Of a DNA stretch of 64,000 nt, positions 34,045 to 43,903 are shown piece after piece. Numbering within the stretch: position 1 is the stretch's first letter; each line of letters opens with the position of its first letter. A program made the position numbers and the translations under genes. Below the pieces are notes generated by a model. That model was not told the DNA's origin and did no database searches. It saw nothing but the letters and a program-made list of their open reading frames with translations. Source of the DNA: Cyclobacterium sp. 1_MG-2023 (GTDB taxonomy: Bacteria > Bacteroidota > Bacteroidia > Cytophagales > Cyclobacteriaceae); contig NZ_JAUOPC010000010.1 in the NCBI RefSeq assembly GCF_030546805.1, positions 124,001-188,000 of the forward strand, given 5' to 3'.

Positions 34045-34365
34045 ATTTGCCCAAATTAATCTATTATTTTTTAAAAAGACTAATTTTTATATGGCTAAAA
34101 TTTTGGCTTATTTCATGATTTTGGCTTAAAAAATTTATGAAAATGAGGCCTCCGTTTTTAATTTGCGGTTAATAATATATGAAGTACGTTTTATCTAGGA
34201 TAAATAATGTCCGATAGGAATAATTCTATTTGAAATTATTTTATTCAAATCGCTTATTTTTCGCCTAGTCAGAAAATCGTAACCGGAAGCCTAAGCTTTT
34301 TGCCATTGCTTCATTTTTAGTTAGAAGGGAAAATTGATGCATTAGATTTTTTTTGTTCTTTTTTT
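34045..34365. other. Gene-free stretch with a short direct repeat
   Basis: The 321 bp upstream of the TPR kinase hold two copies of ATTTTGGCTTA, at 34100-34110 and 34118-34128, 18 bp apart from start to start. They lie 56-84 bp before the kinase start and could bind a regulator on near two DNA turns. No gene or RNA was recognised in the rest. Confidence 0.4.
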
Positions 34366-34968
34366 CTAATTTTCAGTTTTTTGTTTCATTTGAATAAGTT
34401 CCAACACCTGATTTTTGAAAATGTCTAATTTTCTCTGGTACTCCTTGGGTTCGTCAATCATAGACAAATAATAGTACGCCCCTTCAATGACCACAAAAAT
34501 TTTCTCCGCCAACAAATCTGTATTTTTTTGTGAAAGATTTTTATCCTTATCAAGGATAGTTTTTAAAGTGCTTCTTAACCTTAAGTGTAATTTTTTATAC
34601 TCGTTCCTTATGGTTGAATCCCTGAAAATAAAGGCGTAACAACTAAAGAATACACCATCATCAAATAATAAATTCCACTCTCTAGAAAATAGTCTGTCAA
34701 CCAATAAGTTGGGATCCAGGCTACTGTCCTTTTCAAATTTTAAAAGAATTGGCTTGTAGATCAATTGATATTGATGCAAAATATGATCGATAAGTCCCAA
34801 GACCAATAATCGCTTGTTTGAAAAATAATGCATGATCAGACTAGGAGGCATTCCCAGCTGTTTACCAATCTTTGCTATCGATACATTTTCTAAACCTTCC
34901 CGCTTACACAGTTCATAAAAACCTTCAATAATTTCCTTCTTCCGAACTGTTCGAATACTTGACTTCAT
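34366..34968 (-). CDS. TetR-family transcriptional regulator
   Basis: The 200-residue protein has a typical TetR_N helix-turn-helix at about 10-58: KKEIIEGFYELCKREGLENV, SIAKIGKQLGMPPSLIMHYF, SNKRLLVLGLID. The C-terminal helices have no recognisable ligand motif. It is transcribed away from the susC gene, and the 204-bp region between them holds two inverted repeats, so local control of the susC operon is a reasonable inference. SusCD loci are more often controlled by HTCS or sigma/anti-sigma proteins. Confidence 0.85.
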   Translation of the reverse strand: MKSSIRTVRKKEIIEGFYELCKREGLENVSIAKIGKQLGMPPSLIMHYFSNKRLLVLGLIDHILHQYQLIYKPILLKFEKDSSLDPNLLVDRLFSREWNLLFDDGVFFSCYAFIFRDSTIRNEYKKLHLRLRSTLKTILDKDKNLSQKNTDLLAEKIFVVIEGAYYYLSMIDEPKEYQRKLDIFKNQVLELIQMKQKTEN

Positions 34969-35014
34969 ATTTTAGTTTATAATAAAGATGCGAAAATAAT
35001 CATTCATATTTATT

Positions 35015-35037
35015 AATTAGTCTAAAAATTACTAATT
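35015..35037. promoter_or_regulatory. Inverted repeat, candidate TetR operator 1
   Basis: AATTAGT (35015-35021) and ACTAATT (35031-35037) are perfect arms with a 9-base spacer, 46 bp from the TetR start codon. The location suits autorepression. Confidence 0.4.
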
Positions 35038-35050
35038 TTATTATAATTTA

Positions 35051-35070
35051 TATTGAATGAATATTCAATA
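35051..35070. promoter_or_regulatory. Inverted repeat, candidate TetR operator 2
   Basis: TATTGAAT (35051-35058) and ATTCAATA (35063-35070) are perfect 8-bp arms around GAAT. It is 102 bp before susC and 82 bp before the TetR gene. The 20-bp length fits a TetR dimer site. Confidence 0.5.
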
Positions 35071-35172
35071 AACAAAGGATAAAATCCGGTTAATGTTCTG
35101 ATAATATTCATCAACTAACTTGCACCCATTAAGCAGAATCACTCAATTAATACCAACTTATATTCAAAATTT

Positions 35173-38100
35173 ATGGTGAAAATTTTACAATTATTTAAGA
35201 AAATCAGCTTGAAAATTGGGCTTTTAGCTTATTTCCTGCTGTACGTTTTTACACTTCAGGCACAAGTAGTGGTCACTGGAGTAGTAAAAGATGGAATAGA
35301 AGACATCCCCTTGCCGGGAGTTTCTGTCTACCAAACAGGTGGTGGAAACGTAAGTATTACGGATTTAGACGGAGTTTATAGCATAGAAGTTGCTAATGCT
35401 CAAGCTGAATTGGTTTTCTCATTTATAGGGTTTGAGTCCCAGAATGTAGTCGTGGGTAACCGGAAAAACATTGACATCACTTTAGTAGCGGAAGAAACCC
35501 TACTTGAACAGGTGGTAGTTGTGGGTTACGGTTCCCAGAAAAAGATTAATCTAACCGGCGCAGTTGACCAAGTATCGGGTGAAGATATTATTAATCGTCC
35601 GGTGGGAAATGTAATGCAGAGTTTGCAAGGGGTAAGTCCCGGGTTGAATATTACCTATTCCGGTGGTAGACCCGGCAGTATTCCCAATATCAATATTAGA
35701 GGGTTTACATCTATTAATGGTGGTGGTCCTCTTATTGTAATAGATGGTGTAGCTGCAGCTTATGATGACCTGTTACGATTGAATCCTGCCGATATTGAAT
35801 CATTTTCAGTTTTGCGTGATGCTGCCTCTGCAGCCATTTATGGTGCAAGGGCTGCATTTGGTGTGGTTTTGATCACCACCAAGCAGGGGGGAAGCAAGCA
35901 AGTAATTTCTTATAACAGTAATTTCTCTTGGGGAAAACCTACGGTAATGCCTCAACCGGTTACCGACCCTTATATTTATAGCAGGGTGATGGATCAAGCC
36001 ACAAGCAATACACCTTGGAACTATATTAATTTCAATGATTACCATTATTCTTGGGCCAAAGAAAGATCTGAAGACCCTTCAATAGAGGATGTAAGAGTTG
36101 ATCCCAACAATCCAACACAATGGGCTTATATGGGAAACAATGACTGGTACGATTACTTTTTCAACAGTTCCAGTTTTTCTACCAACCAAAGTTTGTCCAT
36201 CAGTGGTAGTTCCAATAATGATGGGATGCCCATAACCTATTATGTATCGGGTGATTATACCAGAGAAAATGGGATGAACAAATTGCAGCCGGACAATTGG
36301 GACAGGTATTCCTTGAGAGCAAGGCTTACCGCCACGCCTAAGAAATGGTTGAAATTGGACAACAACCTTAATATTTATCAAACGAAACGAGAAGAGTCTA
36401 CCAATAACATTACGGATATCTATTCACTTACTCCGATCGAAGTAGCGGAAAATCCGGACGGAACCTGGGCCAATACAGATGCAGGTAGATTGGCAGCTAG
36501 ATTGGTTGATGGAGGTAGAAACGTCGAAGACATGTTTGGCTTTCACAATATCTTTAGGGCCATAGGTACCTTTTTAGACGGAGACTTAACGGTGACAGGA
36601 AATGCAAGTTTCAAAAGAGAGCAATGGATCTATGGCTGGAATACAAAAAGTTACAATATAGGCTTTGGCCCTGATGATGTAAGAACGGAAGGTGGAGATG
36701 GTTCTGTGGTTCAGCGTAATGGTAATCTACAGAATACTATTTTTGACTTATACAGTAATTATACTAAAACTTTTGGCGACCATACCATAAGTTTGCTTGC
36801 CGGTTATAACCAAGAAAGTTATTCCTATTCGTCTGTTCAGTCTGAAAGAAGGGTGTTGATCTCTTCATCTTTACCCTATATAGGCTTAACTACAGGAGAT
36901 TCTTTTATCACACCGGGTTACAGCTCTTATGCTACCCAAAGTGTGTTTGGTAGGGCTAATTACACCTATGACAACAAATATATTCTGGAATTCAATGGCC
37001 GTTATGATGGTTCGTCCAGATTCCCAAGTTCAAGTAGGTGGGGATTTTTCCCTTCACTTTCGGCAGCTTGGATAATTAGTGATGAAGGCTTTTTTAAGGA
37101 ATTAACAGCTGATCCTACACTCAAGTTTAGAGCCTCTTATGGTAGTTTAGGAAATCAAAATGTGTCTAATTTTGGATATTTACAATCCTTGCCAACAGGG
37201 CTTTCTAGTTATTTAATAGATAACAATAGGCAAGTTGTGGTCTCCAGTTCGCCTTTATTGGCAGTTGATCCCAATTTCTATACCTGGGAAAGGGTAGTGA
37301 CTACAAATTTTGGTGTAGATATTGGCTTATGGCAAGACAGGTTCTTTGCTACCTTTGATTATTTTATAAGAGATACCAAAGACATGTTGACCAATCCGGT
37401 AGAATTGCCGGGTGTTTTGGGGACTTCGCCACCACAACAAAATGCTGCAGACTTGCAAACCAAAGGATGGGAGCTTTCATTGAATTATAGAAATCAATTT
37501 GGCGCCTATGACAAGCCAATTGAATTCGCATCTAAGTTTTTTGTATCAGATTCCAGATCATACATTACCAGATTTGAAAATGAACAAGGCTTGTTTTCAA
37601 ATTATAGGGTAGGTCAGGAAGTTGGTGAAATTTGGGGACTAACCAATGATGGGCTATTTGCCTCAGAAGATGAAATCAGTCAACTGGATCAATCTGCTAT
37701 TATTCCTTGGGGTGCTTTGGACATTGTTCCCGGCTGGCCTAAATATGTGGACCTTAACAACGATGGAAAGATTGAGGAAGGACTTTCTGCCAATGATCCT
37801 AAAGACCTTAAACTAATTGGAAACAGCCGTCCTAGGTACCAGTTGGGGGCAAATCTAAGTGTGGCTTGGAATGGCTTTGATGTTTCTCTATTCCTTCAAG
37901 GCGTAGGCAAGCAGGATTATTATCCTAGGCATTACCTTTTCTGGGGGCCATACCAACAGCCCTATGCCAATATCTACCCTTGGAATTTAGATTACTATAG
38001 AGGAGAAGCAGACAGTGATGCGATGCGTGCTCAGCACAGTCAATCTTACATTGATGCAGGATTGGCAGATGTAAATACGGATTCGAGTTACCCAGTTCTC

Positions 38101-38394
38101 CAATCCTGGCTGGCAGATGCCAACTACGGTTCAGGCCTAGATATCTCACAAACAGGCTATTTGTTAAATGCTGCCTATGTTAGGGTAAAGAACCTAACCA
38201 TCGGTTATAATTTACCTGAGCATTGGGTATCCAAGGTTAAAGCCAGTAGAATTAGGGTTTTTGCTTCCGGAGAGAACTTATATGAGTTTTCAGCCATCAA
38301 GTCATTTCTTGATCCTGAAGCCATCAATGGAGGTAATGGATGGGCTTACCCATTCCAAAGAAAGTTTTCATTTGGGGTAAATATTGACCTATAA
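35173..38394 (+). CDS. SusC/RagA-family TonB-dependent outer-membrane transporter
   Basis: The 1073-residue protein starts with a signal peptide ending near LQAQ. Residues about 31-110 form the carboxypeptidase-regulatory-like domain (VVTGVVKDGIEDIPLPGVSV, ITDLDGVYSIEV). The VVVVGYGSQKKINLTGAV sequence and the following plug (SGGRPGSIPNINIRGF) are SusC-typical. A calcium-binding-like DLNNDGKIEEG lies late in the barrel, and the C-terminus ends in an aromatic-rich strand. No STN domain is present, so it probably does not signal to an anti-sigma factor. With the SusD partner 13 bp downstream it imports an oligosaccharide or other large ligand. Confidence 0.93.
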   Translation: MVKILQLFKKISLKIGLLAYFLLYVFTLQAQVVVTGVVKDGIEDIPLPGVSVYQTGGGNVSITDLDGVYSIEVANAQAELVFSFIGFESQNVVVGNRKNIDITLVAEETLLEQVVVVGYGSQKKINLTGAVDQVSGEDIINRPVGNVMQSLQGVSPGLNITYSGGRPGSIPNINIRGFTSINGGGPLIVIDGVAAAYDDLLRLNPADIESFSVLRDAASAAIYGARAAFGVVLITTKQGGSKQVISYNSNFSWGKPTVMPQPVTDPYIYSRVMDQATSNTPWNYINFNDYHYSWAKERSEDPSIEDVRVDPNNPTQWAYMGNNDWYDYFFNSSSFSTNQSLSISGSSNNDGMPITYYVSGDYTRENGMNKLQPDNWDRYSLRARLTATPKKWLKLDNNLNIYQTKREESTNNITDIYSLTPIEVAENPDGTWANTDAGRLAARLVDGGRNVEDMFGFHNIFRAIGTFLDGDLTVTGNASFKREQWIYGWNTKSYNIGFGPDDVRTEGGDGSVVQRNGNLQNTIFDLYSNYTKTFGDHTISLLAGYNQESYSYSSVQSERRVLISSSLPYIGLTTGDSFITPGYSSYATQSVFGRANYTYDNKYILEFNGRYDGSSRFPSSSRWGFFPSLSAAWIISDEGFFKELTADPTLKFRASYGSLGNQNVSNFGYLQSLPTGLSSYLIDNNRQVVVSSSPLLAVDPNFYTWERVVTTNFGVDIGLWQDRFFATFDYFIRDTKDMLTNPVELPGVLGTSPPQQNAADLQTKGWELSLNYRNQFGAYDKPIEFASKFFVSDSRSYITRFENEQGLFSNYRVGQEVGEIWGLTNDGLFASEDEISQLDQSAIIPWGALDIVPGWPKYVDLNNDGKIEEGLSANDPKDLKLIGNSRPRYQLGANLSVAWNGFDVSLFLQGVGKQDYYPRHYLFWGPYQQPYANIYPWNLDYYRGEADSDAMRAQHSQSYIDAGLADVNTDSSYPVLQSWLADANYGSGLDISQTGYLLNAAYVRVKNLTIGYNLPEHWVSKVKASRIRVFASGENLYEFSAIKSFLDPEAINGGNGWAYPFQRKFSFGVNIDL

Positions 38395-38407
38395 ACGAAA
38401 AATTAAA

Positions 38408-40204
38408 ATGAAAAAATATACATATTATTTATTCATACTGAATATATTCTGGATTGCCTCATGCGATGAAGATTTTATGGACAGGTATCCGCAAACTTCC
38501 ATTGCTCCTGAAGAGTTTTTCAAAACAGAACAGGATTTGGAGCTTTACGTCAATGGATTATTGTCACTTCCGGGCATGTTCGAGTACCAAGCAGATCAAA
38601 GTAGTGATAACCTTGCTACTACCGGAGCGGTTGAAGTGAAAAGCGTCATGACAGGTACGCCAAATTCTCAAAACATAACCGGTGGATGGGATTGGAGTAG
38701 GTTAAGAAATATTAATTATTTCTTAGAAAATAGCCGACAGGCGGATGCAAGTGTTGAAGCGATTGAACATTTTGAAGGAATAGCCAGGTATTACAGGGCC
38801 ATTTTTTATTCTGATATGGTACAACGTTATTCTGATGTGCCTTGGTATGATCAATTGCTTTCTCCTACAGATGAAGAATTGTACAAGGGTAGGGATTCCA
38901 GGGAAATGGTAGTAGATGGAATCATGGAGGATTTGGAGTTCGCCAGCCAACATGTGCGAGAAGAGGTGCCAACCGGTACTCCCGGAAATTGGGCTGTGAA
39001 GCTGTTTTATGCAAGGTTTGCCCTTTATGAGGGAACTTTTAGAAAGTACCATGATGAATTGGCTTTGCAGAGTACAGCCAATACTTTCTTGACCAAGGCA
39101 AGTGAGATTTCAAAAATCATAATGGATTCTGGGGAATTCAGTATTTATAATACCGGTATGCCTGAAAATGATTATAAGGCATTGTTCAATAGGCAAGACT
39201 TGACAAGTAATAGTGAAGTGATATTGTTTAATGCTTATGACCGTAATAAGGACAAAAGTAGTGATGTCAATACCGGGGTTTTTGGGACTTATGAACAATC
39301 TCCGGCCAGAGATTTGGTTCAGGCTTATCTGATGGCAGACGGCTCTAGCTTTACTGACAAGCCGGACTTTGAAAATTTTTCTTATGTAGAAGAATTTCAA
39401 AACAGAGATCCTAGATTGTACCAAACTTTGGTTTATCCCGGCTGGATCAGAGAACCGGAAACCAGTGCGTATATTCCTTTACTGAACAGAAATTTTACCG
39501 GTTACTACCAACACAAAGGATATAGTAATACTACCGACAACCTTGAATTGGGAGGCTTAGACTTTCCTGTGTATAGGTTTGCAGAGGTACTTTTGATCTA
39601 TGCTGAAGCTATAGCTGAGCTGGGAACATTAACCCAAGCAGATTTGGACGCATCCATCAATCTACTAAGAAGTAGAGTAGGAATGCCGGCATTGAACATA
39701 AACCAGGCAAATGCACAACCTGATCCTTTTATGCAAAACAAATACCCCAATGTTGCCGGCCCAATGGCAGGTGTATTACTAGAAATCCGTAGGGAAAGAA
39801 GAGTGGAATTGGCTGTTGAAGGTTATAGATTTGATGATTTGATGCGCTATGGGGCAGGCAAATTGATGGAAAATATTCCGGAAGGCATGTATTTTTCAGG
39901 ACTGGGAAATTTTGATTTAACAGGGGATGGTATTCCGGATGTGAAATTAGTAGATGAAAATACTGATATCCCTGAAGATGATAATAAGGAAGTGAATGAG
40001 CTGGGGGAAAAGCTTATTTATTATAAAGCGGGTACCATAGATGATAATGTGACAGTCTATCTTGAAAATGGTGAAGATGGAGGAACCATGGTTACTGAAG
40101 TCACTCCTAGAAATTTTATCGAGCCCAAGTACTATTATAGACCTATCCCTATACAACAGGTAACACTCAATCCAAACCTTGAACAAATTTTTGGTTGGGA
40201 ATAA
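38408..40204 (+). CDS. SusD/RagB-family surface lipoprotein
   Basis: The ATG at 38408 (MKKYTYYLFI) gives 598 residues and a lipobox WIASC with the lipidated Cys at about 19; an in-frame ATG eight codons upstream overlaps susC and lacks a signal sequence. SusD features follow: ARYYRAIFYSDMVQRYSDVPW with TPR-like helices, FPVYRFAEVLLIYAEAIAELG, and LEIRRERRVELAVEGYRFDDLMRY near the C-terminus. It caps the SusC barrel and binds the ligand at the cell surface. The paired order is standard. Confidence 0.93.
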   Translation: MKKYTYYLFILNIFWIASCDEDFMDRYPQTSIAPEEFFKTEQDLELYVNGLLSLPGMFEYQADQSSDNLATTGAVEVKSVMTGTPNSQNITGGWDWSRLRNINYFLENSRQADASVEAIEHFEGIARYYRAIFYSDMVQRYSDVPWYDQLLSPTDEELYKGRDSREMVVDGIMEDLEFASQHVREEVPTGTPGNWAVKLFYARFALYEGTFRKYHDELALQSTANTFLTKASEISKIIMDSGEFSIYNTGMPENDYKALFNRQDLTSNSEVILFNAYDRNKDKSSDVNTGVFGTYEQSPARDLVQAYLMADGSSFTDKPDFENFSYVEEFQNRDPRLYQTLVYPGWIREPETSAYIPLLNRNFTGYYQHKGYSNTTDNLELGGLDFPVYRFAEVLLIYAEAIAELGTLTQADLDASINLLRSRVGMPALNINQANAQPDPFMQNKYPNVAGPMAGVLLEIRRERRVELAVEGYRFDDLMRYGAGKLMENIPEGMYFSGLGNFDLTGDGIPDVKLVDENTDIPEDDNKEVNELGEKLIYYKAGTIDDNVTVYLENGEDGGTMVTEVTPRNFIEPKYYYRPIPIQQVTLNPNLEQIFGWE

Positions 40205-40224
40205 ACAGTTAAGAAAAGAGTATC

Positions 40225-40264
40225 AGGTAAGCTGTTGGAACCATTTGGTTTTAACAGCTTACTT
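40225..40264 (+). other. Long intercistronic hairpin between susD and the phosphatase gene
   Basis: GTAAGCTGTT (40227-40236) pairs with AACAGCTTAC (40253-40262). The inner AACCA (40239-40243) pairs with TGGTT (40246-40250), and GG/TT between them form two G-U pairs, so the stem is nearly continuous. No T-run follows. It suits an mRNA-processing or stability element rather than a terminator. Confidence 0.7.
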
Positions 40265-40300
40265 ATGTTAATCTATAATTGAATTTAATACCCTAAATAG

Positions 40301-41533
40301 ATGAAGAAAAACACAATGAGGTTGGCCATTATTTTTATGTTTAGCACCATGCTTACATTGGTTGCCAATGCCCAAGAGAAAAAGACCCTTTTTATTATTT
40401 TAGATGGAATCCAAAGGGAGCTTTTGGAGCAAAATCCAACACCAAACCTTGATGATATTGCTTCCCAAGGTGGTTACAGTCATGCTTATGTGGGAGGTGA
40501 AAAAGGAGGCTATTCAGAAACACCTACCATTTCAGCTGTGGGATACAATAGTTTGCTAACAGGAGTTTGGGTAAACAAACACAATGTCAAAGGCAATGGA
40601 ATTCGTCAACCGAACTACAATTACCCAACCATATTCAGAAATTTTAAGAACAGTTACCCGCATAAAACCACTGCAGTTTATTCTACTTGGTTGGACAATA
40701 GAACAAAGCTGGTGGGAGAGAATTTAGAAGCAACAGGTCATTTGCAGTTGGATTATCATTTTGATGGCTTGGAAATAGATACGCTTTCTTATCCTCATGA
40801 CGATAAAAGTGATTATATCAAAAGAATTGATCAAGCTGTTGCTGCTTATGCAGCAAATGATGTATTGGAGAAAAGTCCAGACATGACGTGGGTGTATTTA
40901 CAATATACAGATGACATGGGGCACAGATTTGGGGAAAGCCCACAGATGGATGCAGGTATTCAGGAAGCAGACAGGCAGGTGGGGTTAATTTGGAATGCGA
41001 TACAGAAGAGAATGGAGGCGCATAATGAGGATTGGATGATCATAATTACGACTGATCATGGAAGAAAAGTTGGAGGTCGTGGACATGGAGGACAAACTGA
41101 TGAGGAGCGTGCAACATGGATTGTTACCAATAAAAAATTCAATGCTGTTTTTCAACAAACGCCGGGAATAGTATCTATTTTCCCAACCATTGCGCATTTT
41201 ATGGACATTAATATTCCTAAAAATCAAGCCATGGAGCTGGATGGGGCCGGACTTTTAGGAGAAGCTTATGCCAGTCATTTGTCCGGCGAATTGGATGGTA
41301 AATCACTCAAACTATCTTGGAAAAGTTATTCATCCAAGGCTAAGGCAAAAATATGGGTCACAGCCACCAATCAATTCAAATATGGTGAAATGGATATTTA
41401 TCGACTTGTTGGAGAGGTCTCGCTTGCTGATCAGGCTGATGTATTAGATCTGAAGACAGAATACGAGAATTTAAAAGTAGTGATGGAGTTGCCCACCGGT
41501 TACATAAATGTTTGGGTGACAAATAAGGAATAA
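40301..41533 (+). CDS. Exported alkaline-phosphatase-superfamily phosphodiesterase/pyrophosphatase
   Basis: The 410-residue protein has a signal peptide ending near ANAQ. The type I phosphodiesterase/nucleotide-pyrophosphatase fold is visible: LFIILDGIQ (metal-binding Asp), SETPTISAVGYNSLLTG with the likely Thr nucleophile, VYLQYTDDMGHRFG (metal Asp/His) and IITTDHGRKVGGRGHGG (further His/Asp ligands). The C-terminal 80 residues are a beta-rich extension. It would cleave phosphate esters or phosphodiesters in the periplasm, which suggests that the ligand of the SusCD pair may carry phosphate (inference). It is separated from susD by a strong hairpin. Confidence 0.85.
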   Translation: MKKNTMRLAIIFMFSTMLTLVANAQEKKTLFIILDGIQRELLEQNPTPNLDDIASQGGYSHAYVGGEKGGYSETPTISAVGYNSLLTGVWVNKHNVKGNGIRQPNYNYPTIFRNFKNSYPHKTTAVYSTWLDNRTKLVGENLEATGHLQLDYHFDGLEIDTLSYPHDDKSDYIKRIDQAVAAYAANDVLEKSPDMTWVYLQYTDDMGHRFGESPQMDAGIQEADRQVGLIWNAIQKRMEAHNEDWMIIITTDHGRKVGGRGHGGQTDEERATWIVTNKKFNAVFQQTPGIVSIFPTIAHFMDINIPKNQAMELDGAGLLGEAYASHLSGELDGKSLKLSWKSYSSKAKAKIWVTATNQFKYGEMDIYRLVGEVSLADQADVLDLKTEYENLKVVMELPTGYINVWVTNKE

Positions 41534-41593
41534 TTAAAAGTTATTATAAATTACTTTTTAATATACCATTAGTGTAAAACTAATAAAATATTT

Positions 41594-41634
41594 GGTGTTT
41601 GAAGGCTTAACTTAGCCTTTGAACACCTTTATTT
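41594..41634 (+). terminator. Terminator-like hairpin directly before the DUF5916 start codon
   Basis: GGTGTTTGAAGGC (41594-41606) and GCCTTTGAACACC (41615-41627) form 13 pairs, two of them G-U, around an 8-base loop. TTTATTT follows, and the next base begins the ATG at 41635. It may end the susCD-phosphatase transcript or hide the next gene's ribosome entry site. Confidence 0.7.
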
Positions 41635-43845
41635 ATGTATAGACTAATTTTCACCTCCATAATTTCATTATTTACATCTATTATTCTTTTAGGTCAAGAG
41701 GCTGGGCATCCCGGGATTTTTGCGGAGAAGGCAGAGAAGCCGGTCAATATAGATGGGATTCTCAATGAACCAATTTGGAGAGAGGTAGGCTGGCAAAGTG
41801 ATTTTATTCAGACTTTCCCTACAGATACGGAGAAGGCCATTGCTGAGACCAAGGTAAAGGTAGCTTTTGATGATAAATTCATTTATATAGCCGCCATACT
41901 TTTAAACCCCGAGCCTCGTGAAAAATATGTGAGTACTTCCTTAAGAAGGGATTATCGGGGCAATCAAAACGATGGAATCAGTATTGTGATTGACACCTTC
42001 AATGACAAAACCAATGGCTATATTTTTGGGGTCAATCCCTATGGTGTGCAAAGGGAGGCCATGGTAGGTAATGGTGGATTGCTATCTACCGACTTTAATT
42101 TGGCTTGGGACAATAAGTGGTATTCAGAGGCAACGATACATGAGGACCATTGGATTGTGGAAATAGGTATTCCCTTGTCTACCTTAAGGTATAAGGATGG
42201 AGCAAAAGACTGGAACATTAATTTTTATAGGATAGACAGTAAATACTCCGAAAAAACTACATGGACTCCCATTCCTAAAACCTTTAATGTGACCCATACT
42301 GCTTTTTCACGTAACCTTCATTTTTCTGAACCTTTGCCCAAATCAGGAGGAAATTATTCTATAATCCCTTATGCGGCAGTTGCCTCGTCCAATAATTCTA
42401 TCAAGGGGATAAAGGAACCAATGAAACCATCCTTTGGAGGGGATGCTAAAATCGGGATAGGTCCTGCAATGAATTTGGACCTTACCGTTAATCCTGATTT
42501 TTCTCAAGTTGAAGTAGATGAACAGGTGACCAATTTAGATCGTTTTGAAATCTTTTTTCCGGAAAGACGACAGTTCTTTCTGGAGAATGTGGATCTTTTT
42601 GCTGATTTCGGGACAGACAGAATCAGGCCTTTTTTCTCTAGAAGAATAGGCGTGGACAGGGACGAAAATACAGGTCAAAATGTGCAAAATCAGATCCTAT
42701 ATGGTGCTAGGTTAAGTGGGAAGTTGAACGAAGACTGGAGAATAGGAGCGATGAATATGCAGACCGCCAACGATCCACTCAGAGGAATCTCAGGAAAAAA
42801 CTTTACAGTGGCTGCCTTGCAGCGTAAGGTTTTTAACCGTTCCAATGTAGGAGTAATGCTTATCAATAGAGAAACCATGGATATGGAACAGGGGGGCTTG
42901 AATTTGGTCAATGGCCAACACAATCGATTGGTGGGTATTGATTACAATTTGTTTTCAAAAGATAACCGATGGACTGGAAAGTTTTTTTACCACAAAACAT
43001 TTGAAGTAGATAAACAGCAGAATACAGGAACAGGCCATGCTCAACTTACTTTTACCGATGTAAACTTAATGGCAGGTTTGTCTTATTCCAAAGTAGGCGA
43101 AAACTACAATCCTTTGGTGGGGTATACTCCTAGAGTTGGTTACCAGAGAATTGCACCAATCATGAGTTACACTTTTTTTCCGGATTCTAAACTTATCAAT
43201 CGTCATGGGCCGGGATTTGAGTCGGAGACCTTATGGACACCGGCATTGGGGATCACCGATGAACTGCATACCCTGAATTACTTGGTTCGCTTGCATTCTT
43301 ATGCAGAAGTTACTTTTAGTGTCAATAATCAATATACCTATTTATTTTTTCCTTTTGACCCTACAAGGACTGGTGGAGAACCTTTAGCTCAGGGCACTTC
43401 TTATAGATACAATTATTTTGGAGTAGAAATGAAGACTGATCCAAGAAAAGCTTTTTCCTTGGTAGGAACAGGTCAAGTCGGTCAATATTATAATGGAAAT
43501 TTGGCCAATTTCATGGGGACAGCACAATGGAGGGTAGGTTATACTGCCAATATATCCATGAATTTAAGTTACAGTCGGCTAAGGCTACCGGAACCTCAAA
43601 AAGATGTGGATTTAATTTTGATCGGCCCGAGGTTTGATTTAACCTTCACTAGAAGTCTCTTTTGGACGACTTTTATACAATACAATAATCAGATCGACAA
43701 TATTAATATCAATACCCGTTTACAATGGCGATATGCTCCTGTTTCGGATTTATTCATGGTGTATACAGACAATTATTTCCCGGATTCATTTGCCTCTAAA
43801 CAAAGAGCTTTTGTGATGAAATTGAATTATTGGTTGAACTTATAA
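41635..43845 (+). CDS. DUF5916 outer-membrane protein with CBM9-like N-terminus
   Basis: The 736-residue product has a signal peptide (cleavage near LLGQ). Residues about 30-220 are a CBM9-like beta-sandwich domain (VNIDGILNEPIWREV, VKVAFDDKFIYIAAILLNP, DGISIVIDTFNDKTNGYIFGVNPYGVQ). The remainder is the DUF5916 barrel-like region, containing EIFFPERRQFFLENVDLF and many aromatic-ended strands, finishing in a C-terminal barrel strand. Proteins of this type are common in Bacteroidota and sit in the outer membrane. Their function is not established. The start codon directly follows a hairpin. Confidence 0.85.
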   Translation: MYRLIFTSIISLFTSIILLGQEAGHPGIFAEKAEKPVNIDGILNEPIWREVGWQSDFIQTFPTDTEKAIAETKVKVAFDDKFIYIAAILLNPEPREKYVSTSLRRDYRGNQNDGISIVIDTFNDKTNGYIFGVNPYGVQREAMVGNGGLLSTDFNLAWDNKWYSEATIHEDHWIVEIGIPLSTLRYKDGAKDWNINFYRIDSKYSEKTTWTPIPKTFNVTHTAFSRNLHFSEPLPKSGGNYSIIPYAAVASSNNSIKGIKEPMKPSFGGDAKIGIGPAMNLDLTVNPDFSQVEVDEQVTNLDRFEIFFPERRQFFLENVDLFADFGTDRIRPFFSRRIGVDRDENTGQNVQNQILYGARLSGKLNEDWRIGAMNMQTANDPLRGISGKNFTVAALQRKVFNRSNVGVMLINRETMDMEQGGLNLVNGQHNRLVGIDYNLFSKDNRWTGKFFYHKTFEVDKQQNTGTGHAQLTFTDVNLMAGLSYSKVGENYNPLVGYTPRVGYQRIAPIMSYTFFPDSKLINRHGPGFESETLWTPALGITDELHTLNYLVRLHSYAEVTFSVNNQYTYLFFPFDPTRTGGEPLAQGTSYRYNYFGVEMKTDPRKAFSLVGTGQVGQYYNGNLANFMGTAQWRVGYTANISMNLSYSRLRLPEPQKDVDLILIGPRFDLTFTRSLFWTTFIQYNNQIDNININTRLQWRYAPVSDLFMVYTDNYFPDSFASKQRAFVMKLNYWLNL

Positions 43846-43903
43846 TTGGTGAATAGACAGAGGTTTAGTCCAATTTTTTTTTACTGATTTAATATAAGTC
43901 AAA

